NCBI GenBank assembly: GCA_964460435.1
Contig: CAYWRH010000186.1
Span: forward strand, 1 to 6,684
DNA length: 6,684 nucleotides
Origin: JAAZBV01 sp964460435
GTDB lineage: Bacteria; Desulfobacterota; DSM-4660; Desulfatiglandales; HGW-15
Direction of reading: 5' to 3'
Shown piece after piece: positions 6,621 to 6,684 of this stretch (positions are counted from its first letter, which is position 1; the number at the start of each line of letters is the position of its first letter). Both the position numbers and the translations under genes were made by a program. The notes under the pieces are model-generated. The model was not told the origin of the DNA. It did no database searches and worked only from the letters and a program-made list of their open reading frames with translations.

Positions 6621-6684
6621 ATATTGAACCCTTTCACATACTCTGAACTTAAATAAACTGGTATATTTATACTATACCAAATAA
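6621..6684 (-). promoter_or_regulatory. Leader and probable promoter region of the efflux operon (incomplete at window edge)
   Basis: This stretch lies directly upstream of the lipoprotein gene, with the Shine-Dalgarno AAAGGG at 6629-6634. Reading on the minus strand, a weak sigma-70-like pair can be drawn: TTGGTA (6675-6680) and TTTATT (6652-6657), 17 bp apart, each matching the consensus at four of six positions. Alternatively TATAGT or TATAAA inside the palindrome could be the -10 element, with its -35 box outside the window. Either way the inverted repeat at 6659-6679 would overlap the promoter. The choice between the two cannot be settled here. Confidence 0.4.
6659..6679. promoter_or_regulatory. 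Operator-like inverted repeat upstream of the efflux operon
   Basis: TGGTATA (6659-6665) and TATACCA (6673-6679) form a perfect 7-bp inverted repeat around a 7-bp AT-only spacer, apart from a single C. The dyad is 21 bp long, with arm centres 14 bp apart. It sits about 40 bp upstream of the first gene of an efflux operon, where TetR-, MarR- or similar repressors commonly bind. No regulator gene is visible, but the window ends only five bases beyond, so a divergent or upstream regulator could lie just outside. The sequence is AT-rich, so chance is possible, though the perfect arms and position make a regulatory role reasonable. Confidence 0.5.

Noticed and set aside
1..6684. CRISPR arrays, tRNA or rRNA genes, riboswitches, phage or toxin-antitoxin genes
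   Set aside because: I looked for repeat-spacer periodicity, tRNA-like cloverleaf segments and conserved RNA motifs in the non-coding stretches and saw none. The other long frames are shadows of the five annotated genes.

Overview
The window is a 6.7-kb stretch of about 43-45% GC (estimated by eye) from a diderm (Gram-negative) bacterium. All five full-length genes lie on the minus strand. Four of them form one tight operon for a tripartite efflux system, and an outer-membrane lipoprotein channel among them requires an outer membrane. The protein sequences, the moderate GC and the transposase remnant at the left edge resemble what is seen in former Deltaproteobacteria (Desulfobacterota and relatives). 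That placement is an impression, not a result.

Layout, in transcription order from right to left. The right edge (6621-6684) holds the operon leader, with a clear ribosome binding site and a perfect 7-bp inverted repeat (6659-6679) that looks like a repressor operator over the promoter. Then come a NodT/OprM-type outer-membrane lipoprotein (6620-5196), a MacA-type periplasmic adaptor (5183-3885), a MacB-type ABC ATPase (3882-3160) and a MacB-type FtsX-family permease (3160-1949). The gaps are 12 bp, 2 bp and a 1-bp overlap, and every gene has a good Shine-Dalgarno sequence. A 359-bp intergenic stretch follows, with four tandem 7-bp repeats just past the permease stop, a REP-like hairpin (1770-1791) and no convincing intrinsic terminator. 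Next is an RlmI-family 23S rRNA methyltransferase (1589-405). The left 404 bp hold a 36-codon, plus-strand remnant of a REP-associated tyrosine transposase (RAYT) and otherwise nothing I can assign.

How the genes work together: the ATPase and permease form the inner-membrane motor (a split version of MacB). The adaptor bridges the periplasm, and the lipoprotein is a dedicated TolC-like exit duct, so the operon encodes a whole trans-envelope pump. The substrate (macrolide-like drug, lipopeptide, siderophore, peptide or other) cannot be read from the sequence. The methyltransferase is probably an independent housekeeping gene.

I do not see a strong candidate for a wholly new system. The observations most worth checking are the operator-like palindrome, the RAYT remnant about 1.5 kb from a REP-like hairpin, and the heptad repeat behind the permease gene.
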